A stretch of DNA of 64,000 nt from Bacteroidales bacterium (GTDB lineage Bacteria > Bacteroidota > Bacteroidia > Bacteroidales > F082). The notes below the pieces were generated by a model that was not told the origin of the DNA, ran no database searches, and saw nothing but the letters and a program-made list of their open reading frames with translations. Of this stretch, positions 7,730-15,667 are shown one piece after another (within the stretch, counting starts at the first letter, position 1; each line of letters starts with the position of its first letter). The stretch is taken from the NCBI GenBank assembly GCA_017549805.1, contig JAFYNJ010000010.1:1-64000 (forward strand), given 5' to 3'. Both the position numbers and the translations under genes were made by a program.

Positions 7730-8668
7730 ATGAAGAAGTTAGCCGTTATTGCTTTCGGTGGTAACGCCCTTTTGAGAGGCGGACAAAGAGGAACCTACAG
7801 AGAACAAATGCAGAATGTGACTGAGACTTGCAAGTCGCTGCTCCCCTTCCTCAAGAACGATTATAACCTTGTCATCGGCCATGGCAATGGCCCCCAAGTC
7901 GGCAATGTGATGCTTCAAAACGAAGCCGGAAACCAAGTGTTTAACGTGCCGGACATGCCCATCGACTTCTGCGTCGCTGAGACCCAAGGCCTCATCGGTT
8001 TCATGATTGAGATGGGTCTGGACAAGGTGTTTGCCGCGGAAGGCATGCGTCGCAACGTCGTCACGCTGGTGACCCAGGTCATCGTTGACAAGGACGACCC
8101 GATGTTCCAGAACCCCACCAAACCCGTCGGCCCTTACTACACCAAAGAACAGGCTGAGCAATATGCCGCCGAGACCGGCGCCGTCTATAAGGAAGACCCG
8201 AAAGGTCGCGGCTGGCGCAAGGTGGTAGCTTCTCCCAAGCCCATCGGCATCCAGAACATCGACATCGTGAAGCGCCTCGCCAATGAAGGCAACATCGTCG
8301 TCACCGTTGGCGGTGGCGGCATCCCTGTTATCGAGAAGAAAGGCTGCCTCTGCGGCGTGGAAGCCGTCATCGACAAGGACCTCGCCTCGGCCATGACCGC
8401 CATCCAGATCCAAGCCGACGAGTTCTACATCCTCACCGACGTGCCGAAGGTCTATATCAACTTCCGCAAGGAGAATGAACAGGCATTGAACACCATCACC
8501 GTGGCTGAAGCCAAGAAACACCTCGCCGACGGTCAGTTCACCGAAGGCAGCATGGCACCCAAGATCCGCGCCGCCATCCTCTTCGTCGAAGCCACCGGTC
8601 ACCAGGCCATCATCACCGAGGCCACCAGCCTCACCGACCCGACCTGCGGCACCAGAATCGTCCCGTAA
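7730..8668 (+). CDS. arcC: Carbamate kinase
   Basis: This 312-residue amino acid kinase family protein starts MKKLAVIAFGGNALL. Further motifs are VIGHGNGPQVGNVMLQNE, GRGWRKVVASPKP, IVVTVGGGGIPVI and DKDLASAMTAIQIQADEFYI. It interconverts carbamoyl phosphate plus ADP with ATP plus carbamate, usually making ATP from arginine or purine/allantoin catabolism. No arginine deiminase or transcarbamoylase gene is present in the window. I chose ATG 7730 over the TTG at 7724. A small lipoprotein gene follows 20 nt downstream. Confidence 0.93.
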   Translation: MKKLAVIAFGGNALLRGGQRGTYREQMQNVTETCKSLLPFLKNDYNLVIGHGNGPQVGNVMLQNEAGNQVFNVPDMPIDFCVAETQGLIGFMIEMGLDKVFAAEGMRRNVVTLVTQVIVDKDDPMFQNPTKPVGPYYTKEQAEQYAAETGAVYKEDPKGRGWRKVVASPKPIGIQNIDIVKRLANEGNIVVTVGGGGIPVIEKKGCLCGVEAVIDKDLASAMTAIQIQADEFYILTDVPKVYINFRKENEQALNTITVAEAKKHLADGQFTEGSMAPKIRAAILFVEATGHQAIITEATSLTDPTCGTRIVP

Positions 8669-8688
8669 ACAATAAAGCAATAGATACA

Positions 8689-9048
8689 ATGAAAAAAGGA
8701 TTTCTCATGATGGCCTTGAGCCTGTTCCTAGGCTTGGGCTTCACTGCTTGCAACAACGCGACGCTCACCGGCACCTGGATCGATCCCGCCGATGAGAACA
8801 GCGTGTTTGGCGAGACGGGCTTCACCTTGGAAAAAGACGGCACCGTCACCCCCATCAACATGGGTTACCGCGAGTACAACGCCTGGGAGAAGGTCGGCGA
8901 CCAACTGATCCTCAAAGGCAACTACACGGGCACCAATCCCCGCGAATTCGCCGACACCATGTGGATCGACGAAGTCACCAAAGAGCATCTGGTGTTGAAA
9001 GATCTGGGAAACTATTCCGTGACGTATCAACGGAAAACGGAAAACTGA
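8689..9048 (+). CDS. Lipocalin-like lipoprotein
   Basis: This 119-residue protein has a signal sequence with lipobox (LGFTAC, Cys near residue 21). A small beta-rich domain follows with the lipocalin-like opening LTGTWIDPADE, then FTLEKDGTVTPI, WEKVGDQLILKGNY and HLVLKDLGNYSVTYQ. The lipoyl anchor should place it in the outer or inner membrane facing the periplasm. The final residues (KTEN) and the stop codon are encoded inside a 7-bp tandem repeat. Its closeness to arcC suggests co-transcription; the ligand is unknown. Confidence 0.75.
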   Translation: MKKGFLMMALSLFLGLGFTACNNATLTGTWIDPADENSVFGETGFTLEKDGTVTPINMGYREYNAWEKVGDQLILKGNYTGTNPREFADTMWIDEVTKEHLVLKDLGNYSVTYQRKTEN

Positions 9049-9110
9049 AAACGGAGAACGGAAAGCTGAAAGCTATTTTTTCACCTTTAACCTTTCACCT
9101 TTAACCTCCC
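9031..9110. repeat. Two 7-bp tandem repeat arrays at the ends of convergent genes
   Basis: 9031-9074 consists of purine-rich heptamers on the plus strand (CGGAAAA, CTGAAAA, CGGAGAA, CGGAAAG and similar). 9080-9108 consists of TTTCACC/TTTAACC units, which on the minus strand read GGTGAAA and GGTTAAA. The lipoprotein gene stops inside the first array and the P-type ATPase gene stops inside the second. Confidence 0.75.
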
Positions 9111-11840
9111 CAACTCTCCTACCCAAAGGATCACAGAGGTTCCCAAGATAATCCTCACCCAGTCGCCAAGCGACAGCGGAACCACCTCGAACATGGCACC
9201 GCCAAAGGTGACGATGAGGATCTGACCCACAAGAATGATAGCCAAGGTCAAACAAAAGCCCTTGGCTATGTTTTTTGTAAACAATCCAGAGAAAGCGGAT
9301 CGACCCGTCATGAAGGCCTTGGCGTTAAAGATGTTCCAGAACTGCATGAACACGAAGACCGTAAAGAACAGCGTGAGCTCGTAAGGCGTGATCCCTTGGT
9401 GGACATGACTGAAGTTGAGGTAATTCACGAAATACTCCTTCATAGAGAAGTCCGCCAAGGATGCAAGATCGACATGCCTGAAATACTGGATGAAACCGAA
9501 AAGCACGACGACAAAGAACAATCCCACCCCAAAGATGCGCCATGCCATCGGCTTGGAGATGATATAGGAGTCCCTTGACCTGGGCCTCTCCTGCATCACC
9601 TTCTTGTCGGGCGGCAACGAAGCCAATGCCAAAGCCGCGAAGGTGTCCATGATGAGGTTCACCCAAAGCATCTGCGTCACCGTCAAAGGCGATTCGGTAC
9701 CCATCAAGGACCCTAATAGCACAATCAGGCATGCTGCCACATTGATGGTCATCTGGAACAGGATGAACCGTTGGATGTTATGGTACAGCGAACGCCCCCA
9801 AACAACGGCTCGGGCGATGCTACGGAACGAGTTGTCGAGGATGGTGATGTCGCTGGCCTCCTTGGCCACCGAGGTGCCGTCGCCCATGGAAAGGCCTATC
9901 TGCGCCATATTCAAGGCAGGCGCGTCGTTGGTGCCATCGCCGGTAACCGCCACCACCTCCCCGTTTTGCTGCAAGAGGCGCACCAACCGTTCCTTGTCCA
10001 TGGGTCTCGCCCTCGAAACAATCTTGATGTCCCCTATCCTTTCGCACAGTTCCTCATCGTTCATCCTGCCAAAGTCCTTCCCCGTGATGAGGTTTCGGTC
10101 GTCCGTATCCTCCTCGGTCCACAAGCCGATTTGCCGTCCAATCTCCTTCGCGGTTCCCGAAGTGTCGCCCGTGACGATCTTGACATTGATGCCCGCCGCA
10201 ATGCAATCCTTGATGGCATCGGGAACGTCCTCGCGAATGGGATCCGAGATGGACGCAGTGCCCAGATAACAAAGGTCTTCCGTGGCTAATTTCTCCCCAT
10301 CAAACAAGGAATCCACAGTATTCTTCGCCACATATTGATAGGCGAATCCCAACGTCCGCATCGCCTGGTTCTGGCAACGCAGGAGATGTTCCTCCACCAT
10401 GGCCCGATACGGCTCCACGTCCACCTCTCCTTCCGGCATCCTGATCTTGGAACAGCGTTTCAGCACCAGTTCGGGAGCGCCCTTCACATACATCAGCAAC
10501 AGGTTGGGATCGTCGGTGCCCACGATAGTCGCCATGTATTTGTATTTCGTCGAAAATGGCACCTGCTTGACGATCTTGGTATGGTCGCGGTAGCTGATGA
10601 AATCGACATTCCGCCTGAAAAGCCACATCAGCAGCGCCGCCTCGGTAGGATTGCCCACCGATTTGACTTCCTGTTTGTTGGAGAAGTCGAGGAAAGCCGT
10701 GGAGTTCATCGCAATGCCTTCCTTGACCAGCGCGGAAGTCTGCGAATCGTCGAGCTTGTTGTCGTGCAAGCCGTAGATCTTGAACTCGCTGACGCGCATC
10801 TTGTTTTGGGTCAAGGTGCCCGTCTTGTCAGTGCAGATCACTGTGGAGGCACCCATGGTCTCGCAGGCATGCATCTTGCGCACCAGGTTGTTCGTCTCCA
10901 ACATGCGCTTCATGCTCAACGCCAAACTCAACGTGACGCTCATCGGGAGTCCTTCGGGGACGGCCACCACAATCAAGGTGATGGCCAGCATGACGGTATT
11001 CAGGAGATATCGGGCGAAGTCCATCCACTCAAAGGGCTGGCATTCGTCGGTAAGATACATCAACAGCCTGAAAGCCACGATCAATCCGGCGATCACATAG
11101 CTGGCAATGGTGATGGCATGTCCCAACCTGTCGAGCTGTTCATTCAAAGGCGTCTTCACCTTGTTGTCGATCTGCGCACCACGATACACCTTGCCCCATT
11201 CAGTGGCATCACCCACCTTGTCCACCACGAAGATGCCGTTGCCGTCGAGGACCGTACAGCCGCGACACACATAGTTGGAGGGATAGGTGGCCTCTTGGTC
11301 GAACTCCTCTTCCACCACCGTCTTTTGCGCCATCGGTTCACCTGTCAGCGTGGATTCGTTGATCTGCAGGGCGATGGCCTCTACCAAGGTACCATCGGCT
11401 GGAATTTCGTCTCCCGGATTGATAAAAACAAGATCGCCCACCACGACCTCCTTGCGTTCGATTTGTGTGATGAGACCGTCACGCATCACGGTCACCTTCT
11501 CTTCGTCCTTGGCCTTGTTGAGGATGTCGAACTTGCGATTGGCGCTCAGCTCAAAGGCAAAGCCCACGCAGGTGGCCAGCATCACCGCAATGAAGATGCC
11601 CAGCGGTTCCAGCAGAATCCGGGCATCAGCCACACCCGTGAAATACTGGTATAGCGACACCGCCACCGACAGCATCAAGGTGATGAGGAGGATACGGATG
11701 ATGGGATCCTTGAATTTTTCAAGGAAAAGCTTCCACACCGGCTCCTTTTTGGGAGGAGTCAGCAGGTTGTTTCCGTGTTCAAGCCGACTTTTCTCGACCT
11801 GTTCGGAAGTAAGGCCTTTCTTTATGTCGTTAGGATCCAT
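9087..11840 (-). CDS. Calcium-translocating P-type ATPase (PMCA type)
   Basis: This 917-residue membrane ATPase has the cation-ATPase N-terminal domain (SEQVEKSRLEHGNNLL), an actuator domain with INESTLTGEP, and the phosphorylation motif CTDKTGTLTQNKM. The nucleotide-binding domain includes YVKGAPELVLKRC, and the hinge is VAVTGDGTNDAPAL. About ten membrane segments are visible, including the family PEGLP motif (VVAVPEGLPMSVTLSLALSM). It probably exports Ca2+ using ATP. The start abuts the stop of pepE (11841), so the two are co-transcribed. The last residues (GRLKVKG) and the stop fall in a heptamer repeat. Confidence 0.92.
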   Translation of the reverse strand: MDPNDIKKGLTSEQVEKSRLEHGNNLLTPPKKEPVWKLFLEKFKDPIIRILLITLMLSVAVSLYQYFTGVADARILLEPLGIFIAVMLATCVGFAFELSANRKFDILNKAKDEEKVTVMRDGLITQIERKEVVVGDLVFINPGDEIPADGTLVEAIALQINESTLTGEPMAQKTVVEEEFDQEATYPSNYVCRGCTVLDGNGIFVVDKVGDATEWGKVYRGAQIDNKVKTPLNEQLDRLGHAITIASYVIAGLIVAFRLLMYLTDECQPFEWMDFARYLLNTVMLAITLIVVAVPEGLPMSVTLSLALSMKRMLETNNLVRKMHACETMGASTVICTDKTGTLTQNKMRVSEFKIYGLHDNKLDDSQTSALVKEGIAMNSTAFLDFSNKQEVKSVGNPTEAALLMWLFRRNVDFISYRDHTKIVKQVPFSTKYKYMATIVGTDDPNLLLMYVKGAPELVLKRCSKIRMPEGEVDVEPYRAMVEEHLLRCQNQAMRTLGFAYQYVAKNTVDSLFDGEKLATEDLCYLGTASISDPIREDVPDAIKDCIAAGINVKIVTGDTSGTAKEIGRQIGLWTEEDTDDRNLITGKDFGRMNDEELCERIGDIKIVSRARPMDKERLVRLLQQNGEVVAVTGDGTNDAPALNMAQIGLSMGDGTSVAKEASDITILDNSFRSIARAVVWGRSLYHNIQRFILFQMTINVAACLIVLLGSLMGTESPLTVTQMLWVNLIMDTFAALALASLPPDKKVMQERPRSRDSYIISKPMAWRIFGVGLFFVVVLFGFIQYFRHVDLASLADFSMKEYFVNYLNFSHVHQGITPYELTLFFTVFVFMQFWNIFNAKAFMTGRSAFSGLFTKNIAKGFCLTLAIILVGQILIVTFGGAMFEVVPLSLGDWVRIILGTSVILWVGELGRLKVKG

Positions 11841-12614
11841 TTATGCCTGTTGGCCTTGCAGCAGGAAGGTGACGTCGGTATTCGGTTCAATCTCGACAGC
11901 TTCCTTGCCATACTGCATGACGATCATCTTCTTGCCACCCTTAAGCATCATCTTGCCATCGGTAACCCACAACGAGGTGGCTTCACGCAGTCCGACCACC
12001 ACCATCTGTTGATTCACTGCCAGGTATTCGTTGATACGGTCCTGACGCGTCTCGCCGCCGTGCTTGATCATCTTGTCTATCTCCGGATGCGGGTCGAGGT
12101 AATGCGGGTTGATCTGGAACGGCACCAGGTTCAGCGTCTTGAACGAAGCCGGTTGCACGATGGGCATGTCGTTGGTGGTGCACAGCGTCGGGCAAGCCAC
12201 GTTGCTGCCGGCGCTCCATCCGATGTAAGGCACGCCTGCCAAGGCACGTTCGTGGATGGCATCCATCAAACCATATTTGTGCATCTCAGCAACGAGATGG
12301 AAGGTGTTGCCGCCACCCACAACGATGCAGTCCGCTTCTTTCACTGCTTTCACTTTGTCATCAAAATGATGCACCGAAGTGAAATCCGTGAAGCCGAACT
12401 TCTCAAAGAACACCTTTTGCACACGTGCCTCGTAGGCATCGTAGCTGTCGGGATAGGCTTTCCCTGCGATGTTCACGCCCGCGAAAGGCACGAAGACGAT
12501 CTTGCTGTTGGGATTCAGGTTGTTTTGCAGGCAGAAATACTCGATCTGGTTGCATGCCCATGCCAGATAGGTCTCCCCAAAGTTGGTGGAGTTGCTAATC
12601 AATAGTAGTCTCAT
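11841..12614 (-). CDS. pepE: Peptidase E (alpha-aspartyl dipeptidase, family S51)
   Basis: This 257-residue protein shows S51 motifs: IVVGGGNTFHLVAEMHKYG, the nucleophile elbow IGWSAGSNVACPT with catalytic Ser, and LVPFQINPHYLDPHPE. It cleaves dipeptides with N-terminal Asp in the cytoplasm. Length is slightly above the roughly 230 usual for the family. It follows a lipoprotein gene and directly abuts the calcium ATPase gene, implying one operon of three genes read on the minus strand. Confidence 0.9.
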   Translation of the reverse strand: MRLLLISNSTNFGETYLAWACNQIEYFCLQNNLNPNSKIVFVPFAGVNIAGKAYPDSYDAYEARVQKVFFEKFGFTDFTSVHHFDDKVKAVKEADCIVVGGGNTFHLVAEMHKYGLMDAIHERALAGVPYIGWSAGSNVACPTLCTTNDMPIVQPASFKTLNLVPFQINPHYLDPHPEIDKMIKHGGETRQDRINEYLAVNQQMVVVGLREATSLWVTDGKMMLKGGKKMIVMQYGKEAVEIEPNTDVTFLLQGQQA

Positions 12615-12616
12615 AA

Positions 12617-12655
12617 CTTTTATCTTTTATCTCTTATCTTTTATCTTTTATCTCA
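12617..12655 (-). repeat. 7-bp tandem repeat at the 3' end of a lipoprotein gene
   Basis: On the minus strand the units are GATAAAA with one GATAAGA variant, five copies in a row. The lipoprotein gene upstream ends (EIKDKR then stop at 12634) inside this array. Confidence 0.75.
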
Positions 12656-13461
12656 TAATACGTCTTAATCTCTGCATCGTATGGAGCGACACGCATCGTC
12701 CTGACATTGCCTTCGTAGGTATAGTTTCTAGTTTCCTCATCGCCACTCTGGTAATATGTGGTCTCGCTTGAGAGCCGTCCCTCTGCATCGTAGGTATATT
12801 CCACCCTGGCATTGAGGAGTGGATTCCCCTGATCGTCAACGCCTGCATAATACATTTTCTCAGCTGGTTTCAAGCCGTTGGCGGTCTGCTCGTACCTTGT
12901 GCGTTGAAGGGTATAGTCCTCCCACACAGGGCTTGGCAAAGCATCTGGGGCACCGTCCCCGTCATGATCCAACTCATCCCACGACACAACGGCGTCGTAA
13001 TTGTACGTCAAGGTATCGTACAGGTAGTTGTCGTCAAGGAAGAACGACTCTTCCCTGACGGCATAGAATTGCGGATCGCCATCGGCATATTCTTTGCCCT
13101 CTCCCACTCGCGTCTTCATATCATAGTCGATGGAATAGGTGACCTCGCGGGTCCTGACTTTCCACGGGCCGTTCTCCACTTTCATGGCCATTAGGTGTCC
13201 ATCACGGTCGTAATGATATTCATAGCGATCGTAGTAAGAGTCTTCTTCCTCCGACAGTTGGACAACGGTACGGCCTTCTTCTGTGTCTTGGTAAGTCCAA
13301 ACGCAGTTAGTGTCGCCCAGGGCGTTCAGCTCATAGAGCGGCATGTCCCAATCGACGTCGGATTCGCTGTTTTCAATCGGTTCAGCAGGTTTTGGCGTGT
13401 TGTTGCAGGCTGCAAACAACAAAGCAAAGCCCAGAAGGAATAAGGTAAATGTGTGTTTCAT
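12634..13461 (-). CDS. Lipoprotein with RHS/YD-like strand repeats
   Basis: The protein of 275 residues from ATG 13461 has a clear signal and lipobox (LLFAACNN). The body contains strand-rich, tyrosine-rich segments such as YEYHYDRDGHLMAMKVENG, VTYSIDYDMKTRVGEG and VEYTYDAEGRLSSETTYY, which resemble isolated YD/RHS-type repeats. One acidic stretch DELDHDGDGAPDA looks like a calcium-binding loop. A longer in-frame start at 13626 is unlikely, because the promoter at 13485-13492 lies within it. It is probably a surface or periplasmic lipoprotein of unknown role, upstream of pepE in one operon. Confidence 0.7.
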   Translation of the reverse strand: MKHTFTLFLLGFALLFAACNNTPKPAEPIENSESDVDWDMPLYELNALGDTNCVWTYQDTEEGRTVVQLSEEEDSYYDRYEYHYDRDGHLMAMKVENGPWKVRTREVTYSIDYDMKTRVGEGKEYADGDPQFYAVREESFFLDDNYLYDTLTYNYDAVVSWDELDHDGDGAPDALPSPVWEDYTLQRTRYEQTANGLKPAEKMYYAGVDDQGNPLLNARVEYTYDAEGRLSSETTYYQSGDEETRNYTYEGNVRTMRVAPYDAEIKTYYEIKDKR

Positions 13462-13484
13462 AGGTCTGCATTTGATATAAAATG

Positions 13485-13492
13485 CAAAGATA
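13485..13492 (-). promoter_or_regulatory. -7 promoter element (TATCTTTG) of the lipoprotein-pepE-ATPase unit
   Basis: The minus strand reads TATCTTTG, 23 nt upstream of the ATG at 13461. Confidence 0.55.
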
Positions 13493-13690
13493 TGAAAACT
13501 ATTTTTCCCTGTCAAGCGGCAGGCATCATTGATTCGCAGCGGTCGATGATCCAAGGCTATTTCGTTTTTCATGTCAACCGCCAATGTCCATATTGTTGAT
13601 GGCTCCAACCTGTTCGGGTGTTTCAAACAATTCGGCCAGCGACACCTCTCCAGTCGATTCCTGCGACTCCCATAGGCTCATGTCTTTTTG

Positions 13691-13755
13691 CGTTCACCCA
13701 TTTGGCCAAAAATCGTTCACCCATTTGGCTAAAAATCGTTCGCATCATTTGAAAT
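13691..13755. repeat. 23-bp direct repeats in the 13462-13888 intergenic stretch
   Basis: 13691-13713 and 13714-13736 are tandem copies starting CGTTCACCCATTTGGC that differ at one base. A degraded third copy follows at 13737-13755. The rest of the 427-bp gap has no convincing gene. One short minus-strand frame (13575-13682, MSLWESQESTGEVSLAELFE...) could be a gene remnant. Confidence 0.6.
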
Positions 13756-13860
13756 TTTGTCAATTTTTCAAGTGTGTGATCTAAGTCCAATATAAGTCCC
13801 CTTCCTTAGCACGTAAGCACAAATAACGATAGCACAACCCAATATCCAAATGATATTGAT

Positions 13861-13868
13861 TATCTTTG
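13861..13868 (+). promoter_or_regulatory. -7 promoter element (TATCTTTG) of HD-protein copy 1
   Basis: TATCTTTG lies 20 nt before ATG 13889. Confidence 0.6.
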
Positions 13869-13888
13869 CACCGCAAAATTCCAACCCC

Positions 13889-14341
13889 ATGGTCGACATC
13901 GAGCAAATAATACAATGGGCAATAAGTCGCTGGACTTTAGGAGAACTGCATGGCATCTCGCATTGGGAACGTGTCGAACGCAACGGCCTGTTGCTGGCCA
14001 CGCCAGAGTGTGATGTCACCGTCATCCGGCTCTTTGCCTACCTCCACGACAGCCGCCGTGAAGATGACAGCTACGACGAGGAGCATGGCCCTCGTGCAGC
14101 CAATATGATAGTTGGCCTAAGAAAGACCCTGTTGAAGGACTTGTCAGGCCAACAGTTTGAAATGCTCCAGAAAGCCATCCAGCTTCACACTAGCACCCAC
14201 AGCACGGGCAATCCCACCATCGATGCCTGTTTCGATGCCGACCGCCTCGACCTCGGTCGCGTCGGTATCACCCCCATTCCTCAGAAGATGGCCACCAAGA
14301 AAGGCAAAGAGCTGGCTAGGGAAAACAATAGATGGCAATAA
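13889..14341 (+). CDS. Small HD-domain hydrolase, copy 1
   Basis: The protein of 150 residues has the HD pattern: HGISHWERVERNGLLLA (first His), LFAYLHDSRREDDS (the HD pair), a further His in YDEEHGPRAA, and DACFDADRLDLGR (distal Asp). HD proteins are metal-dependent phosphohydrolases, often acting on nucleotides; the substrate here is unknown. The longer frame to 13850 is rejected because it would include the promoter. A near-identical copy lies at 35374-35829 on the other strand, and the two bracket the accessory island. It ends with a different tail (ARENNRWQ) from copy 2. Confidence 0.8.
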   Translation: MVDIEQIIQWAISRWTLGELHGISHWERVERNGLLLATPECDVTVIRLFAYLHDSRREDDSYDEEHGPRAANMIVGLRKTLLKDLSGQQFEMLQKAIQLHTSTHSTGNPTIDACFDADRLDLGRVGITPIPQKMATKKGKELARENNRWQ

Positions 14342-14347
14342 TACAAT

Positions 14348-14690
14348 CATTCCTCACCACTTACTTTAAGCAATTCAATCGCCCTTCCAGCGGCTTCCTT
14401 ATTAAGGCCTTGATAAGCATTGACAACAATCAACCTGGGCAGCTGATGCTCGTTGAAATTGCTCTCATCGATGTCATCAAGGATGACATCAGCGACTTCC
14501 TTGAAGACGTTACCACTATTTTGGCTCCTGTCTTGTCAATGATTTCCTTCAGGCACTTAACGCAATTTGGGTCAAAGACAGCCCCAAACCCATCGTTTGC
14601 GGGACGGCCTTCTTTCGCAAGGACATGGCCATAATAGGCCGTATCCATCACACCGTCGAAATCAAGGAAGATGAGGTTCTCGGTGTTCTA
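14348..14690 (-). pseudogene. HAD-domain protein pseudogene (internal deletion and frameshift)
   Basis: The minus strand encodes a HAD motif I, NLIFLDFDGVMDTAYYGHV, then FDPNCVKCLKEIIDKTGAKI and VVTSS. It then breaks: the expected Trp is Arg, the central region is missing, and a different frame continues DVILDDIDESNF and LPRLIVVNAYQGLNKEAA to a stop at 14348. An in-frame stop precedes motif I (14691-14693). Intact relatives are about 150-200 residues long and are described as HAD domains of RNA-repair-type proteins. Here the gene is clearly broken. Confidence 0.65.
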
Positions 14691-14777
14691 CTCTTTTACA
14701 AACCTTTTGAAAAACTCCTCAGCGGCTTCTGGGATTTGTTTGCTGCAGAATTGTATGCTCAAGCCGAAAGCGAATTA
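14691..14777 (-). pseudogene. C-terminal fragment of a lost gene upstream of the HAD pseudogene
   Basis: A frame reading LSIQFCSKQIPEAAEEFFKR and FVKE ends at the stop 14691-14693 and is closed upstream by another stop near 14778. It looks like the tail of a gene that once preceded the HAD gene. The family is not recognised. Confidence 0.35.
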
Positions 14778-14838
14778 TATAAGAAGTTTGGCCGAGAATT
14801 GAGCAATGTGAGTTTGTGTTAGAACAATAAACAATCCT

Positions 14839-15651
14839 TTAATAAGCATAATCAATCTGATAATAGTTATCTTTACAAGGTATGCTTTTATCCATCCAAT
14901 GAAGGTGGTTCCAGGTATCAACCGAGGCACTTTCTTCGGGCTCGCAACCAAAACTATAACTGGCCACTGTATCTTGGGATTTAAAATAGAAGTACCCATC
15001 ACCCATGTTGCCTTCATATTGGGCAAATCCGTTAAGACATGCAACAGGCTTGTCTCCTATTTCGGCATTCTTTGCGAATAAGCTAAGCCTATATAGTGTG
15101 TCGCTCACGCTGCTTTTGTCAATACGCGCAAAGCCATAAACATCATCAGCTAACATCAGTCTGTCAACGGGTGTCCAGTCACCTTGCAGAGATGGATGTA
15201 AATCATCGAACTCCACTTTGATCAACGAATCACGCAACCTTTGCTCGACAGGCGAAGAATAGTTTACGGCCACCAATTCACCACCATCTTCCCATAATTC
15301 GCCAGACATAATCGTGAATCCTCGCCATCCAACCTCTTGCCATTCATCGAGTCTTAACGCACGGATAGTGTTTCTAAATTCATCATCAAAGAGAAAATCG
15401 AAATACTTGACCATTTCGTCTTTAGTATATATGTTCCTTAAAGGATATCGTCTATACAACGGGTAGCGAACCAAATCTGCGAAGGTTTCCTTATTGCCAT
15501 TGGCGATAGAGTTAAAGATAAGTCGGCAAGCTTCTTCATCGGAGCGATGCTCTGGAGCCTTGCAATCGACACATTCTGCCTTTTTATTGTTGCAGCAACA
15601 CAACGCTATTGTAAGCATGACCAATAGCGCAGAAAGTAAATTCTTTTTCAT
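14839..15651 (-). CDS. Lipoprotein of unknown function
   Basis: The protein of 270 residues (ATG at 15651, MKKNLLSALLVMLTIALCCC) has a signal with lipobox and several early cysteines (CCCNN, CVDCKAP). The mature part (SDEEACRLIFNSIANGNKET, then DEMVKYFDFLFDDEFRNTI) resembles periplasmic proteins that measure a substrate with an NTF2-like or DUF4348-like helix and sheet fold, but I cannot assign a family. It starts 17 nt downstream of the penicillin-binding-protein fusion gene on the same strand, so it is probably the last gene of that operon. Confidence 0.7.
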   Translation of the reverse strand: MKKNLLSALLVMLTIALCCCNNKKAECVDCKAPEHRSDEEACRLIFNSIANGNKETFADLVRYPLYRRYPLRNIYTKDEMVKYFDFLFDDEFRNTIRALRLDEWQEVGWRGFTIMSGELWEDGGELVAVNYSSPVEQRLRDSLIKVEFDDLHPSLQGDWTPVDRLMLADDVYGFARIDKSSVSDTLYRLSLFAKNAEIGDKPVACLNGFAQYEGNMGDGYFYFKSQDTVASYSFGCEPEESASVDTWNHLHWMDKSIPCKDNYYQIDYAY

Positions 15652-15667
15652 ATTAACCATGTTTTTT

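Noticed and set aside
7739-8689. 316-aa open frame on the minus strand
   Set aside because: It is the antisense shadow of the carbamate kinase gene; the composition is odd (His/Gly/Asp rich) and no motif is present.
10335-11654. 439-aa open frame on the plus strand
   Set aside because: It is antisense to the P-type ATPase gene, rich in His and Gln, with no domain pattern.
13575-13682. 35-aa minus-strand frame MSLWESQESTGEVSLAELFE
   Set aside because: It has a protein-like look but no promoter, no family match and stops close upstream; kept only as a possible remnant.
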